Of a stretch of 64,000 nucleotides of DNA, positions 45,733 to 60,632 are shown piece after piece. The DNA comes from Apus apus (taxonomy: Eukaryota; Chordata; Aves; Apodiformes; Apodidae), in NCBI RefSeq assembly GCF_020740795.1, contig NC_067283.1:111959706-112023705 (forward strand), in the 5' to 3' direction. Each line of letters opens with the position of its first letter. The stretch's first letter is position 1. Made by a program: the position numbers and the translations under genes. The notes beneath the pieces are model-generated. The model was not told the DNA's origin. It saw nothing but the letters and a program-made list of their open reading frames with translations, and did not search any database.

Positions 45733-48700
45733 GCTGGCCTCGTGCAGGATTCTGCCTGAGACAGGAATCAATGACAGCTGTGTAAGGAGGACTTTAAGCA
45801 AAATTACCAATACCCCTCAGTGTCTCCACACATCTAGAAGGAACTCATGGCTCAAGGATGCCCAGATGAGGGAAGAGGTATCTTTAGGCTTAGTAGTTCC
45901 AGAATTTTTCTTCCCTTTAAATTTGTTTAATTGCTTACTGAAGCCATTAAAAAAACATTAATTGTAGACATACTCTATCTTGAAAAATTCCGGCAAACTC
46001 TTTTTCCACAGGCTCTAGGGAATTAAAAGTAGAAAATTTAAGAGAGACAAAACTACATCTGGCAGACATTATGGGCAGCCACAGGCAACCTGACAGTGGA
46101 CAAACATTTGGAAAAACACTTCAAGCCCTCAATGTGCCAGTGACCTGAAGCCAAATACCCCAAACTCTCTGCTCTGAGCCTCTTTTGGTGCAATGCCACA
46201 GAGGGGCCAGGCAGCTGGTACCTCTGGGCTCAGGGAGCCTGAGCAATAAACAGTGAGGTGCCCGGTTAGCCAAAGCTGGAAAGCCTGTTGTGATTGAAGT
46301 CCAAGGTGCAGACAGGGAGAGAGGAACAGAGGAGAATGGTGGGTTTTAATCCCCAGTCAACCATACAGATAATTTAAATTCCAATTTCAGGATTTGCCTG
46401 TCAGTCACATCCTAACAAAGAAGATGCATACCCCAAATCTGTAGGCCCTTCCCCACTGCAAGCACCTCACTTTCCCGCAAAGGAAATTCAGGTCTGTGTG
46501 GGAACTGAGTGAAGTCAGACTTCCTCTTTTATGGAATCAGGATGTTGCAGGACATCACGCAGCAGCAGGGACTGAGAGTTGCACCAGGGAGCACCTGACA
46601 GCACAGAAAAACTACTACTCTAGAGTGCAGAGCCAATGACCATATTTCAGATATTAACTAAGGACAAGATATTCTTAAACATCGCAGCAGTCATCACACA
46701 GTGTTCATTCCCCATGGTCTGACCTGAGGCTATGGCTCTTTCCTGCTTTCTTCTGAATTGCTTCTCAGGGTGCATTGCTGTCCTCTTCCACCGACACAGC
46801 CACTTGGCTGCAACCCTAATTGATCACCCAATTTGGGGATCCAGGAGTCTGATTTGCAGGATTCCCAGCTGTGGTTCCCACTCGAGGCAAGCTGTGACTA
46901 CAATTTATAATGGCATTTCATACTTCAAATTCCCTGAAGAAAAAAACCCCAAAACCACAGTAAGTTTGAGTCACCTCAGATTGCTCTAAATTCAGTGGGG
47001 TTATTTCTCATTTAACACTCACCCCTTATGTAAAGAATGGAATTGAACAAGACACTGCATGGAAGCTACATAGTTTTTTGAAACTGTGAGATATTGCAAT
47101 GATAAAATTTTGCTAGTTGAGAAAGAAATTGAGAACTCTTAGTTCAAAGTGGGAATTTAGCAAAGCAACAAGGCATGAATTCACATGAACATGGAAGGAG
47201 AGCAACAAACTGAATAATACATTGTAAGGGCAATACTCATCCAACACTTTCAATGAGGCAGTGGTTTTAATTCTACGTTCTCTAGTTACTCTGTTTGGAA
47301 GCATAATATTATTTTACTATGACTGTTATGCATTTAACAACAAATAGTCTTGGTGGCAAGAAAAGGCCAGTTACCCATTGCAATCCAAACTTCTACAAAA
47401 AAGCCCCAAATTCCTCAGAACAAACAAGTGCTTTTAGGCTGTCTGCAAGTGGGAACAGGGTCTGCTGTCTATTGTAGAATTACACATGGTCTTTAAAAAA
47501 AAAAGTCAGCTGGAGCTTTGCTTTGGTACAAAGAGATGCTCAGAACTGCCTATGTTGCTATCTGTGCCATCCTCCCCTTCCTTCAGCTGAGCCAGGCAAA
47601 CACAAAGCCGTCTGTGCCTTCCCTGCTAATAAGCAGCAGTTCACAAGGAGGTTGACTACAGAGGAGTACACACAGATCCCAAAGCATATAATAGAAGGGC
47701 AGCATTAATCTCCTCCTGTTACGAAATCAAGAAGTATGCTGTGCATGGAAGCTGTCAGGGCTAGATGTTAAAATGCCTCTCCTTTGGAAACGATGGTTTA
47801 TAACTCGAGATTTTCTATAGACAGTTTTTGAAAATTCATTTCCTCGCTGAGAAAGGCAGACTTTTTTGCTGGAACGAGGGAAAGTAGGGCTGAAGAGGGG
47901 CCTGCAATACACATTTGAACCAGATGTCAAGTAAGTAACTAACAGGGAGAAAGGAGACAAGTTCTTACTGTGCTTCTCCATAGTCTCTGTTCATAAAAAA
48001 GACAGCATTGCTGAAATACAAGTTAAATGGACATAAGTCTGGCTTTACTGCAAGTTAAAGTGGACTTTTATTACACTTTGCAAGCACAATTTCATCAGGA
48101 GACTTTACAAAACTGACAGCATGCATAACCAAATCACAAGGTAATTTAACTGTGTGTTATTTAGGAAAAAATAAAGAAAATTTAAAGCTAAAGCTATACT
48201 TTTATAGCATTTCATCCCTCTCTCTCTTAGTAGCACAAAGAGAATAATGAGATGTCTCTCCAGTAAATCAGTGCAGGTGCAGAAAGATCAAAGATTTGTA
48301 ATACCTACACGATCCACTGAGCAGGTCTGGTAACTCCTTTGCAGCCTTCAGGCTTTGTATCTCTTTATCTTTCAGTATGGCCTCTGGCAGGCACAGTATC
48401 GGAACAGTTTCTTTCTAGTATATATTATCTCTGCAGATTATGAATTCTTATTTCCCAGTGAAGGTACTTACCGTACAGACAGTAAATCCACTATACTCCT
48501 GAAAATTAGTCTAGAAAGATAAAAAAGCAGGGAAAGACCTAAACCAGGGCTTATCCTCCTGTTAATGGAGGCATTTATTAAAACCCAGTAGGAGCAGCAA
48601 AATCAGTCCACCTTCCTTCTTGCCAGAAGTTGGTCCTGTATCATTTGAGAGAAGGGGCATTAACCAGCCTTTTCTGTCCCAGCCTTCAGTTTGCTTCTGC

Positions 48701-49004
48701 TGCTTCCACTGGTTAGGTTCTTGCAGGCTTGCATACATTCACAACCCTAACCCACCTCATGCAGCTTATTTCTTTAATGTAAGATGCCCTGGTTTCCACA
48801 GCAACTTATCCCTCTCCACCAAATATTCCAGCCATTTCAAACAGTCCAGAATGCTTTCAAGACAGAAATGTTCATTTTGTACTGCCTGTAATGTGCCTAG
48901 ACCTAGGGAGTCCTTATCTATGGCAACGGTTCACACACTGAACAGTCAAGTTTTCGTAAAAGGATGAGAGCATGTATATGCTCATGTAAAAAACCAAGAA
49001 AACC

Positions 49005-49045
49005 TGGGAAAAAAAAAAGTTAAAAAAAAAAAGAAATAAAAAAGT
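49005..49045 (+). repeat. A-rich low-complexity tract
   Basis: Three A runs are separated by single GTT, G and T interruptions; simple sequence in intron 2. Confidence 0.8.
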
Positions 49046-50639
49046 AGCTGCATGTCATCAGTAGGAAATATGGAAGGTCACTGAAACATCTGCTCAGTTG
49101 CGCTAGCTGTTAAATGCTTCTCCAAGGAGGCAGGAGTTGTATTGTCTTTCAGCAGCTTTGATTATTTAGTAACTCTCACATCTCTCTACGTGAGACTGGA
49201 CGCAAAGCCCAGCTCTTCCCAGGAATGCGCAGATGGCACAGCAGGGTGGCAAAAGTACTGCAGAGGTTTATGTTTCATATTATTTGTTGACTGCTGAATG
49301 CATTTCAGTATTTCAAAGAACAGAAGAGCTGACTCAAAAAGAAAAGGCTCTCTACCTGCCAGAATAACACTATCTTGGAAAAACACAGTTTTTGTCTACA
49401 TTTTTCAGCATTCCTGTGCATCAAGCTGATCAGAAATAACATTCTTTTCCTCCCCAAAAAGACAATCTTTGTTATAACTGGGCAGAGTTGAAAAGCATAA
49501 GCCTAAAGCATAAATAAGACATAATAAAAAAAGGGCACAGAGAGGAGGCTTGCTAGATGTCAGGTAGAATGCAGCTACATGAGTTGGAAAGTACACTTCA
49601 GCATGCCCAGTTTGTAGATGTCTCCAGCTGACAGTGTACTCAACTGCCCTCAATACCTGATGCAGGAACAAATTTGTCTCAGTGGGGACAATGGAATGAA
49701 ATCTCAGTTTATGGTCTCACTTGTTACCCTATCAACTAAATAATTCAGTAGAGCTATTTCATCCCTACCTCATCCTTAGACAAGGCAGCCAGTCAAGAGC
49801 AAGAATGGCAAACCAAAGACTCTAAGAGAACAGATGAAGACGTAATCCTAACACCTCAACATATATGCAATTTCTTTAAAAATACTTCTGTGCTTAAATT
49901 GACATTTGCCAATATGTCTTTGCATAGAACCTACATGTGGCATTTTGTTGTTCCCAGAAGTACTGTAAAGGCAGTGGCTGTGACTGTCTAGATCTGAAAA
50001 AAGGATGAACCATCACATCTTTGATGCAGCTATTATGTGACTAACTGGAACCAAGGTGGGAAGTTAATACTGCAGCTCTTTCAGGGACCTATCACTAAGT
50101 AAATGTGAGAAAGTTTGGCAGACATGCAGAAGTAACAACAAGTGGGAAATAAATGCCTCTCTCCAGTTTGTCATCTTCCAGCTTGATGAAAATTACCTTG
50201 TGTTCACATCTCTCCAGAGGAGAGAAGAGTGCCAGCATGCTCAGGTCCTCTGGAGCAGCAGAGCTGGCAGGCCCCCACTCCAGAGGGGACAGCACAGGGG
50301 GAAGAGACTCATTGCAGAGAGAAAGGGCAAGTATAACTGAAATTACAGAAGGCTTTTTTCCACAGCAGGAGCAGACAGTAGTTTGCAAATGAAATGGTGC
50401 AAACAGGCTCACAGCCCTACTGCTTGTGGAGAGGACTGGAAAGCGAATCACCTGCTCTGTCACTTCTGGGTTCCCCACTGAAGGAGATACTTATTTCAAC
50501 TCGGGCTGGGACCTGGCAAGCAAAAGTAACGTGGATGCCACGCTACATTAAGTTCATCCCCTCAGTCAAAGAAAGAGTAAGACAACCCAATGGTAGAGGT
50601 CCATCCTTATATGCCCCACTGATAGCTTCTGAGAGCTAT

Positions 50640-50674
50640 GGGGGGAGGGGGGCAAGTTTGGGGGGCAGAGAGGG
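50640..50674 (+). other. G-quadruplex candidate
   Basis: Four G runs of 6, 6, 6 and 3 are separated by A, CAAGTTT and CAGAGA on the plus strand, meeting the usual G3+N1-7 rule. It lies in GAREM1 intron 2; the G strand is the template strand, so the pre-mRNA carries C runs. Confidence 0.6.
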
Positions 50675-53600
50675 AAGTTTTCCTAAGTTATTAATAGTAA
50701 TTTCTGTGTTTGTTTTCCTATTTTAGCCTGCTAAAGCATACAGGAAACTATAAAAGGGTACAGAATACAGCAGGAAATTACACAGTCTTGGGCAGACAGC
50801 TTCCAAGGGAAGCTATGATTCTATGAAGGGATAATGACTGGGCCACAAACTAGAAAAGCTATGACTGGTTCTTATATTATAATTACCACAAAATAGCAAT
50901 TAAACATACTTTGAAATACTGCTTCTATGTTTTAAGAGCTGCCTGTCAGTACTTTATCTTGAGGGGAGGGAGAGGGGTGAATAGAGGACCTCCTGTGTCC
51001 CCATCTGTACCCAATCTTCTGGAAATTTTGGGACTGTATTAAAAACACAGATGAAACATGAACTAGAGACATATCTAAGTAAACATAGTACAAGTAGAAT
51101 TAATCAAGTGTACTGGAGTTAAACTTATGGCAGTGCGAAGCAGAGGACAAGGCACAAAGGCACATTCAGTCAGCAGAGATTGTGCAACATTTCATGGGGA
51201 AGGAGCCCTTCAGAATGAATAGTCTTACTTCTCAGAAGTATTATGAAGATTTTGAAGCCTTAAACGCCTTTATTCTTCTTTGTGTTACGTCTGTGGTACA
51301 AATACCCATTCAACCAAGGGGGAGTGAGTCAGGCATCACAACTTGGTGAGACATGTTGAAGCAGAGCATCACCAGGCTGACACATCACCTGTGCGCATAC
51401 ACAGACACCGTTCGAGAGATCAAGGAAGGGAATCCAACCAAGTTTCCCACACAGCAACACAACGCTTGCTAATCAAAACCTCTAATCCTATGCTGGCAAA
51501 GCAAAGGGGATGGTAGAGCCTAGTGTTCTCTTCCTTCTTATCTTACTTTTATGACTCTTAAGTAGCATAACAAAGAAAAGATATTATTCTACTGGCAGCA
51601 TAACAAAGAAAAATCAGTTCAAATGGTGACTGATGATAGCTTAAAGCAGATTTAACTGACAGATATTCCTGAGAGGGAATTTTAGGTTACAGATGATGTA
51701 AAAAGACAGACAGGGAAAACAAGCCTAACCTCTAACCTTTGTTTCATAAGTTATTATCATCACAAATACACGATTACCACAATGAAATGGAACCTTTCAT
51801 GGGGTAACATGTTTGAGTGTCTGTACTGTGAGTTAACTAGATTTAACTTAGTCACTGGATTATCACTGATCTACCTTATAATTAATACCATTCTATTTCT
51901 CTCCCATGTGCTGCCAACAGACACCAAGAATATTCCACCAGCAGAGTGTTAGTTCACCTGCTCAAGTGACCATGCAGAGGACTCTGATGACTGCTGCACC
52001 ATCAGACTTTCCTAATTGCTATTAAAGAAAGCTATTGCTAGTTTCCTGTTGAACAGCAAGAATACGAAGACATGCACATGAAGGTGCCATGTCCTCCTGG
52101 TGAATATATGAGCTCATCCAGATTGCAGCACAAAAAGGCATCAAGTGTGAAAAGTTACAGAAAGCCCAACTAAACCAATACCAAGTCTGCATGAAACAGT
52201 GTTGACATGACTATGTTTAACAGCAGCTGTGTGATGACAAAAAGCTTTTCTTATGTGACTACTAGCACTGTTCCCTTGGTACCAAGTGGACACCAAGTTA
52301 GACCTCAGTTATGAAAGTGGTAAGAGTCACTGAAAGCTCATGACTCCAACATAGTACAGTGGCACATAAGACCCTTATGAGAATGTCAGCTGGAACTGAC
52401 TGCCACCAGAGAGTAAGATCATTCCTAAGGAATGGAGACCCAGTTTATGTCAACACAAACTAAACCATCCACCTGGCACGGGACGGCAGACAAGTCCCTT
52501 AACAGTATCTTATGTTGTTCTGCCCAAGTAGATTTTCCTGTTTCAGTGAAAGACATCATATACATTTAAAATTAAGCAGCAGCACAAACTTAATGTACCT
52601 TTTGATCTCATCTTAGCTAGGTGATCTCCTCCCAGATCATCAGTATACACTCATCCCAAGACATGCATACGTTAAAAGAACAGGGTTGTCTACAATAGAT
52701 TAACATTTAATTAAAGCACAGAAGCAAGTTGAGATGAGAGTAACAGAATAAACTCCTGGTTAACGTTTGAAATTAATATTCGCAGTTTCAAGCAGGCTCA
52801 GACCATATTAGAATACCTGTTAAAGGTTAGCCAAGCATGCTGGGCTTTTAAATCAGCTGCATCAGAAAATTCTGCCTTTACACCATTATACCCTCACCTC
52901 ATTAACACTGATTTTTGGTGGAAATTATGAACATATAAAATTTCCTCTTAAACGCAGAAATATTTTTTATCAAAACAAAATTTGTGATCACTAGTTTGAA
53001 AAAAAACATAGTAACAAATTTAAATAATTTGGGCTGATGCTCCCATCAGCAAGGGTGCAGTTGTAGTTAATAGTCTGTGTGACTCCAAGTAGAGAATGAG
53101 TACAGAAACCCAACTCCATACTGCCCCTGCCTCAGAATGCCTCTCCATGGGAAATCCACACAGGAAGAAACTTTTCTTCCCCTTCACTCTATCCATTTTG
53201 GTTGCTAAACACTGAACTTCAGTTTCTTGTCCAACTGAAGTCTCAATGAAAGAAACTGGAGTAATTTCTAAGGTCAGCAATATTTCAGGACCTGACTTCA
53301 GTGCAGCTCTAGTTGAACAGATTCTTCTAATTCCAGTGTCTAAAACTGTTCAAAAAGGAGAAGAGGATTTTTTCACGGATTTTTTGAAACAATGACTGTA
53401 CTTGGAGAGAGTAGCTCAATCTATCTCCTCACTACCTGTGGACAAGTAAATGAAGGTATTTATTTGAAGTTAAGATAAAAAACAGACAGCATTCAAAAAA
53501 GAGATCCTGTCCACCAGTGGCAACAGAGAAATCTTACTCTGACAAATGAAAGATGTGTCCTTCTTAGAGGAACAGCTGATCACTTTAGGGGACCAAAATT

Positions 53601-55641
53601 TGATTGCACTGAAGAAAGCAAACTTTTGTAATTTAGGTACTACCAGGTTGCAGCCTCTGTGTCAGTCTTGCTCTGAACTGTATTAATTTACTTTATTGAT
53701 TAAAAAAATGGAGAAAATTGCAATTATAGGGAGGAATTTAAGATATGCAGAAACGTATTTTTGGTCATAACATGGTGACTTGTGGATTTACACCAGATAT
53801 AGCTTTTTGCATTGGGTAGCCATCTTTTAAAAAATAAATGCGACAGAATGAAAGAGGTTTTTCCAAACAGCTTCATACACATTCTTCTATTTTTTTGGCA
53901 ACTTGAAGCTTTTGCAGAAATAACAGCAGCAACTGCTGAGCTTAATTGTTAATTTTGCTTTACCAAGGAGCAGCTTTTTTTTATTTTGCAAAAGCTTCAA
54001 AGTCACGCTCAACAAAACTCCAGCTCTTAGTGCTTCTGCCACAGTGCACAGACACTTTCTTCAATCGTAAACCCACCGCCCTTTATGCTTTCTGCTCTTT
54101 TGCTGACAGGTCTTTTTCCTTGTGCTACTCCCACGAGTATCCCCATTTCTATGGCCTGACTTTAGTGCCATTCATTGCCTTCTTGCTTGCTGAGAAGCCT
54201 TTTGTGCCTTTCAGGTTCTGACCCCGTCCCATGCTCAACGGCATGAGTGTAGGACGGTGTGTAGTGAAACATTCCACCCGAGGAGGACAGTCATGTCAAC
54301 AGTACTGCCTCTGGCAGGCACTTGTGCTGCAATAAACAAAGCTGAAGAAAAAGTGCATTCACGGAGCAGAAATATTGAAAATGTATATAGATCAATTCTG
54401 TATAAAAAGTGCTTTTGTTGCCCGTTCAGGAACAGGTTTTTTAATTAACTGAATGGGAGGAGTTGTAAAAACCAGGAACAATGACTGAGTCAGCAGCTCA
54501 CTCTGCTCTTAGTAGCTTACAGGACTTCACATGAGACAGAATAAACATATTTCATTCAGAGTTAGACATTTTTGTCAATGTGTAGAGAGATTTCAGAGCT
54601 TGGGCTTGGTAGCCTGAAAGACCGTCTGTGCATTATAGAGCAGCTTATTGTTTCAAAGCTTGTATCTCATTTGCTTGCTGAATATACATGTGGTTTACAA
54701 TCTCTAGCAGAGTCTATATTTTTTTTTCCTCCTCCTATCTCCCTTAATCTAAATCTACTTAAGTATTGCACTCAAGTTACTGGAGAACCTGTCACTCAAA
54801 TAGTTCCCAACATTTGTAGATCAGCAATGGAAAGGAGGGGTTGCTGTTCTTCTGTGTGATTAGAAAAACAGTATTCTTGGGAAAGGTACAATTACTTTGT
54901 ATTGTCAAAGCCCAGTTGTGTCTGTAGCTTGGCTTATGTATTTACAAAGTGTGTAAATTAGGAAGGAATTCAATTTATTATGGCTGTGACCACCACCACT
55001 TCTCAAAAATGAGCTGACTTTACCATCTGAGCAAATTAGACAACACATATAAAACTGAAATAAAGCCAGTTTCTAAAGAAACTCCTTAATTACACAACAG
55101 ATCTGGTTTATTCAGCTGTCTCCTCTCAAGCAAAGTATTCAGTGTTAAGTACATTTATGCTACAACTAAAACTATATTCAAGAGAATTCAAAACAAGCAT
55201 AGAACCAAAATAATACACTGTATGAAAAGCACCATAATGAAATACATGTAGTAGCTTAGGCTCCAAAACTTGTCATCCGTAACGTTGGAATATCTATCTT
55301 GAATGCAAAGTAACTTGCAGCAAGCGAACACGTCTCATTTTTTTTGGTTTAGGATCAGCAGCCATGTTTATATCATCGCCTCAGTTGAGAAGCAGAAGGT
55401 GTTTTGATGCCCATATTCTGCATGAGGTAAGCCATCTCTTCGCTCACTCTGTATGAATGCAACAGAAATTCTGTTGGAATAGTCCGTCTGGTTTCCAGTA
55501 CAAGAGGACATTGATTCAGTGCTGTGCAATTTATCCATGAAGCAGACAAACTCTTGATAAAAGCTCAAGATGAATGAAGGCAGCTTTTAAGAATGAGCAT
55601 TTCGGCACATGTTCACAGCATGTGCTGAAGTGTCAACAGGG

Positions 55642-55667
55642 AAAAAAAAAAAAAAAAGAAAAAAAAA
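55642..55667 (+). repeat. Poly(A) tract
   Basis: Sixteen A, one G, then nine A. No retroposon body is recognisable upstream of it. Confidence 0.85.
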
Positions 55668-58600
55668 GGAAAGAGGAGATGAGCTGAAAAGGTGCATGGC
55701 ATAGACTTGGTGGGTGAGAGCATAGGGCTTCAGCACTGCCACTTCATTCAGTTTTCACTCCTACTCTGGAAAACAACAAAGATGATAAATCTAAAATTCA
55801 GATCTAAGCAAGCTATGCATCTGCCTCACTTCTCCTGAACGCATTCCTTCACACATATTTTGTTTCATCACTTTAAATAAGGTGGGTACCATCTTAACAT
55901 CTCCGGCAGTTTAAACGATCATTGCTGAATCCAAAAGGTATAAAAGACCAGAACGCCCAGCCAATTTTTCCCTCTTCTAAGATGTCTGCCAGCTTGTTGA
56001 GAGCCAAACAAAACCGGCCTGTGGGGGCAGCCTAGCCTAAAACAGCTTGACAGAAAATAAATGCTACAGGCTAAACATGGGGTTGTTTAATTTCAAAAGT
56101 GTTTTTAGAAGACCACTTGGGGGATTTTGTTTTCTCCATGCAAATGATAATTCATTATTTAAAGAGTTGTATTATGCTTTGCTAATGCTTTCTGAAAAGC
56201 TATTGAATATTTTATCCTATATGTGTTTCTAGTTAAACCTTCTTGCCAGTATTGATTTGGGGCATCTCTGGTGAAAAGCCATTTTTGCACCAATTCCATT
56301 TTGTAGCCTTTCACAGAAAGGGCTGTGAAGTGGTAATTATCAGACTGGCTCTCTCTTTGTCTTTGAATGGACACAGACCTCCCCAGCTGCTAGTTTATCA
56401 TGAGATGTGTTATTACATACTGATTTCTAAGTACACAAGCTAACACTACCAGCTGTAAATGGTCCAGAGAAATTCTGTGCTTTAAATTTCTGCAGAAGAA
56501 CTTTAGTTTTAACACAAGGTGATCTTAAATGTGCTTTTGGGATTAAGAGACATATTACGAATACTCTTGGTTAAAAAAAAGAAAATTATTCCTTGAATCA
56601 TGGAACTAAATCAATACTAGGCGATTTGTGCTAGCACACAGATTTAAGGTTGTGAAGATTCTATGGACGGAAAAGAAGGATATTAGGGTTTCAGACACAT
56701 AGACTTGGTTGCTGTAGATATTGAGAAAGGTGATGCTTAGAGACGAGAAAAACTGGAACATCCCAAGCTGAGAGCAACTCAAAACCCAAAACTATCAAAA
56801 GATCAGTCTTTGCTACTGTTATCGCAGAATAATGAAAAAGTTTTCCTGAAAGCTTAGTGTTCCTTTTCAGGAACACAATTCTCTCAGTTGAGATTTTCTA
56901 ACATAGGAAGTAGAACTGCAAATACACAGTAAGAAACCCTGCCTTTCAAACAGCATGAAGTGAAGCAGCAATTTCCTTAAAAAAAAATCCTTTCCTTTAT
57001 TTTTCAACTGCACTACTGCACACCTGACAACAGCAAAACCCAGCATCATACATGGCCTCCCACAGATGTACAATAACACAGCTGTTACTATGCTGAAGAT
57101 CACTTGGACAAGGGTTACCAGCTCCAAGGAAGCACCCCAACATTTCTCTCATCCCTTCAAAATGCTACTTCCTTCTACCATGCTGAGTTGCCTTAAGAGG
57201 ACTGACCCATCAAAACCTTGCTATTGAAAGTGATGGTCTTTACCACCAGTAGGCTTGGCCAACAGTACGTGCCAGGTTCACATAAAGTAGCCTCAGGCAT
57301 GGCTTGCTCTGACTGGACATAAGGCACCACACCTAACAAGCTTAGCTACGCACAGTTTCAATGCCCACTTAACTGAATTGGTATAAAACCTGTTTAGTCA
57401 AATCACTGGAAAGACTAAGCTAAGCCAAGACAGATCCAACCTGGTTTACAATCTGGGGGCTCTGAGGGATGTCAAAGTGGGCAGTCTCATGGTCCTCACC
57501 TTTCTTCCCAGCTATTGCTGTGCTTGCTTTGAGCACAACATGCAGGCTTCCCCAGCTACTCTTCAGTCTGAATTGCCCAGTGGCTGAGATCCTAAATACC
57601 CATAAAAGTTACTTAACGGCTTTCCTACAGGCTATTCTTCACCATACCCCAGAATTGTACTCCTGCCTGGTTCAGGCTCCTCATGGCTGGCCAGGCAGCT
57701 CAGTTGCCAGCTCCAGGAAGGCTCAGCTGAGCCAGCTCTCAGAAAGCTGTATGCCAGCTGACCCGAGGCTTTTCTTGGACAGGAGTCAGAAAACCATGCC
57801 GCACACTTTCCATCTGATTCGCATTAAATAAGCGTTACGATAGCCAAACACCACAAAGTGACAAATGTCTGCAATGTGATAAAAAAGCAGCTATTTTTCA
57901 TTTTCCACAGTAGACGAGAGGCCTATCTAGGCAGAACGAAGGCACGCCCTCACACACATCTGCCTCCTTGCACCAGCACACCTGACAGCAGCAAGGCAGA
58001 TAAGACAGCAGTGAGTTTCACCCTCAGCAGTGCAGGACACCTTCCAGGGACTCCTAGCACACAGACCTTGGTTGAGGTCCTGTGCTGGGCTGTTGTTGCT
58101 TCCTAGATGTTGTTAAGCAGGTGATCCAGGACCTACTGTGACCTTAAGTGTCCCTTGAGCTGTGTGGGCAGACCCTACATGCTTCACCTCCAGGTTCTCC
58201 AGGGAAAAGTCTAAGGCCATATCAGACAGATCTGTGAAGCCTGCACACATCTTTGTGAAGAGCTGAAGGCTTAAAGTGGCCCTTTTTATTTTATTTACTC
58301 ACTTCTTGCCTGGCAAACACCATGTCTGCCAGCTCCTCCATGATCCCATTCACTCTCACTCAGAATTACTTCCCTCTGAAGAAAAGGAGAAGCAAGCAAA
58401 TGAGTATGTTAAAAATGTCTTCTGTGATCCTCTTCTAGGAAGCTGTGAAGCAGTATGACCGCAGTATCATAGTAAATATATGACATGTACAGTAAAAGAA
58501 TCTGTGCTACTCAAAAGATTTTTTTCTTCTGCCATTAAAAAAGCTTTAGAGTTAGTGTTAAGACATGAAAGTTAAAAAATATTCTCCCCAAAGTAATAAT

Positions 58601-60013
58601 AGAGGACAAGTGTATCTATGATCACACACCACACTACTCAGAAGATCAGCGAAAAAAGAAAGATTAATTAGTAAATAAATTAAGCATGATACATATCCTT
58701 CACAGCAAAGTTACAATATTAGCGGCTTACATATACCAGAAATACCAACACCAGACACTTCAGATCTTTATGCAAGATGGCAGCATGAAGCACCACGTGC
58801 TCATCCAGGAACACCAGACAACTTAATTACATCTTTTACTGAGAAATTAAACTATATGTATAACTCAAATCAAGCTTTCTAATATGTTCCTGCTTTTGAT
58901 ATTTGACAGCTGTCTGAAAAGGAGCTGCTTGTTTCCCTTATGAAATCTGATTCCACCTCCATGGTTGAACTCAAGCAGCATGACGGAAAGAAGTGAGGGG
59001 AAAAAGGAGGAAGTGTTGGGTCATATGACTGAGCCTTATGGAAGAGTTCAACCTCTAAAATGTAAAATGTTGAAATGTTAAGACTCTTGACAAATCTTTC
59101 CTTACAGGTGAAGGTAATCGGGCAATAGAAGGATAATCAGAATTTCTTTTCCCGAAAAATATATCCTAAATTGTCCTAATTTTCTTCCTTTAGGTCCACA
59201 ATGATTTAAACGATTCCTCCAACACTGAAGTGCTATGTCACTAGTTTTGGCTATCTCCTTGAGAAACCACAGAGAAGAAGGTCTGCATGTATGCAGTGTG
59301 AAGGCAGATAAATGACACAATGCTTCTGCTGGATCAGCTCATCCACCTTCATCACCTGCCACCTGCTGCCACTGAGCCACAGGAAGCACAGTGAGCTTTA
59401 GAAACCTGCCCTTCATGAGGATCTGGGCAACACACAGTGAGTGCTCCAGCTCCTATCAGCTGAACAACATCTATACTAAGGAGGACCACATGAGTAGGGA
59501 TTTAACAATAAAAAAAAAAAAAGCTTTCTGTGTTATTATGCAAAGCTGCTACAGCAATAAAGAGTGCTTTTCTGAAGGAAGAATGCCAGCCTGCATATTC
59601 CATCTGGATTTTACCTTATGCTAGCAATAAGCTTGCCCATTTTTCCACAGTCTCTTTCCAGAGGATCTTAAACTTTCTCTGAAAACTTTGTTTCACTGGG
59701 TCTACAGAATGATTCTGTATTCAGAAACCTGGTTAACCTTTTCTGCCTCTTGTACATATACAACATTTAAGAGTTACTTGTTTCTTCTCTGCAGCAGAAC
59801 TGTTCTATTTTCCCAGCACTGTGACGCCTACAGAAGGCATGCCCATATGCATGCTCACTCAGTGCTTCCAACTAGTGCTGGGCAGACCTACATCTTGGGG
59901 AGTGACTTGAGTTCACACTCCTCTTCTGTTTCATTTCAGCTAGCCATTTGAATCCAGTCTGTCACATTCCTGATATAAAATCAATCTTTCTGCAGGAGTC
60001 AGAAATGTATACA

Positions 60014-60130
60014 CATAAAAAACAAATAGAAAAAAACCCCACAGCAACAAACACAAGCAAAAAAAAAAAAACCAAAACAAACCCAAAAAACTCCAAACAA
60101 ACAACACCTTCCTTCCCCAAAAAAAACAAC
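60014..60130 (+). repeat. A-rich tract with CAAA and CCAAA units
   Basis: About 115 bp are composed of A runs broken by C, CC or G, including a run of 13 A. Simple sequence about 100 bp from a CR1 end, in intron 2. Confidence 0.8.
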
Positions 60131-60233
60131 TGCTCCAAATATAATCCCTAGGACAGAGCTGCTGATTATATACTGTTATGGTCAGGGAACTAAATTTCAA
60201 GCCATTGCTTCAAATCCAGCAGGACAAGAAATG

Positions 60234-60632
60234 CATAGAATCATTAAGGTTGGAAGGAACCTTAAAGATCATCAAGTTCCAAACCCCCTGCCATGATCAG
60301 GGAACCCTACCACTAGAGCAGGTTGCACAAAACCTCATCCAACTTGGCCTTAAAAACCTCCAGGATGGGGCATCAACAACCTCCCTGGGCAACCCATTCC
60401 AGTTCCTCACCACCCTTATAATGAAGAATTTCTTCCTAATATCTAAGCTAAATCTCCCCTCTCTCAGTTTAAAACCATTGTCCTATCACTATATTCTCTG
60501 ATGAAAAGCCCCACCCCAGCTTTCCTGTAGGCCCCCTTCAAGTGCTGGAAGGCAGCTAAAAGATCTCCTTGTAGCCTTCTCTTCTCTAGGCTGAACAGCC
60601 CCAATTCTCTTAGCCTGTCTTCATAAGCATAT
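60234..60632 (-). mobile_element. CR1 LINE, 3' end
   Basis: The plus strand shows the reverse-complement CR1 end in full order: CATAGAATCATTAAGGTTGG, AAAGATCATCAAGTTCC, CCTCCCTGGGCAACCCATTC, AGAATTTCTTCCTAATATC, CTTCTCTTCTCTAGGCTGAA. It is 5'-truncated at about 400 bp, in intron 2, in the sense orientation of GAREM1. Confidence 0.94.

Noticed and set aside
50793..50826. A minimal CR1 tail (GCTATGATTCTATGAAGG)
   Set aside because: Only about 15 bases agree with the tail octamers, and no CR1 body precedes them.
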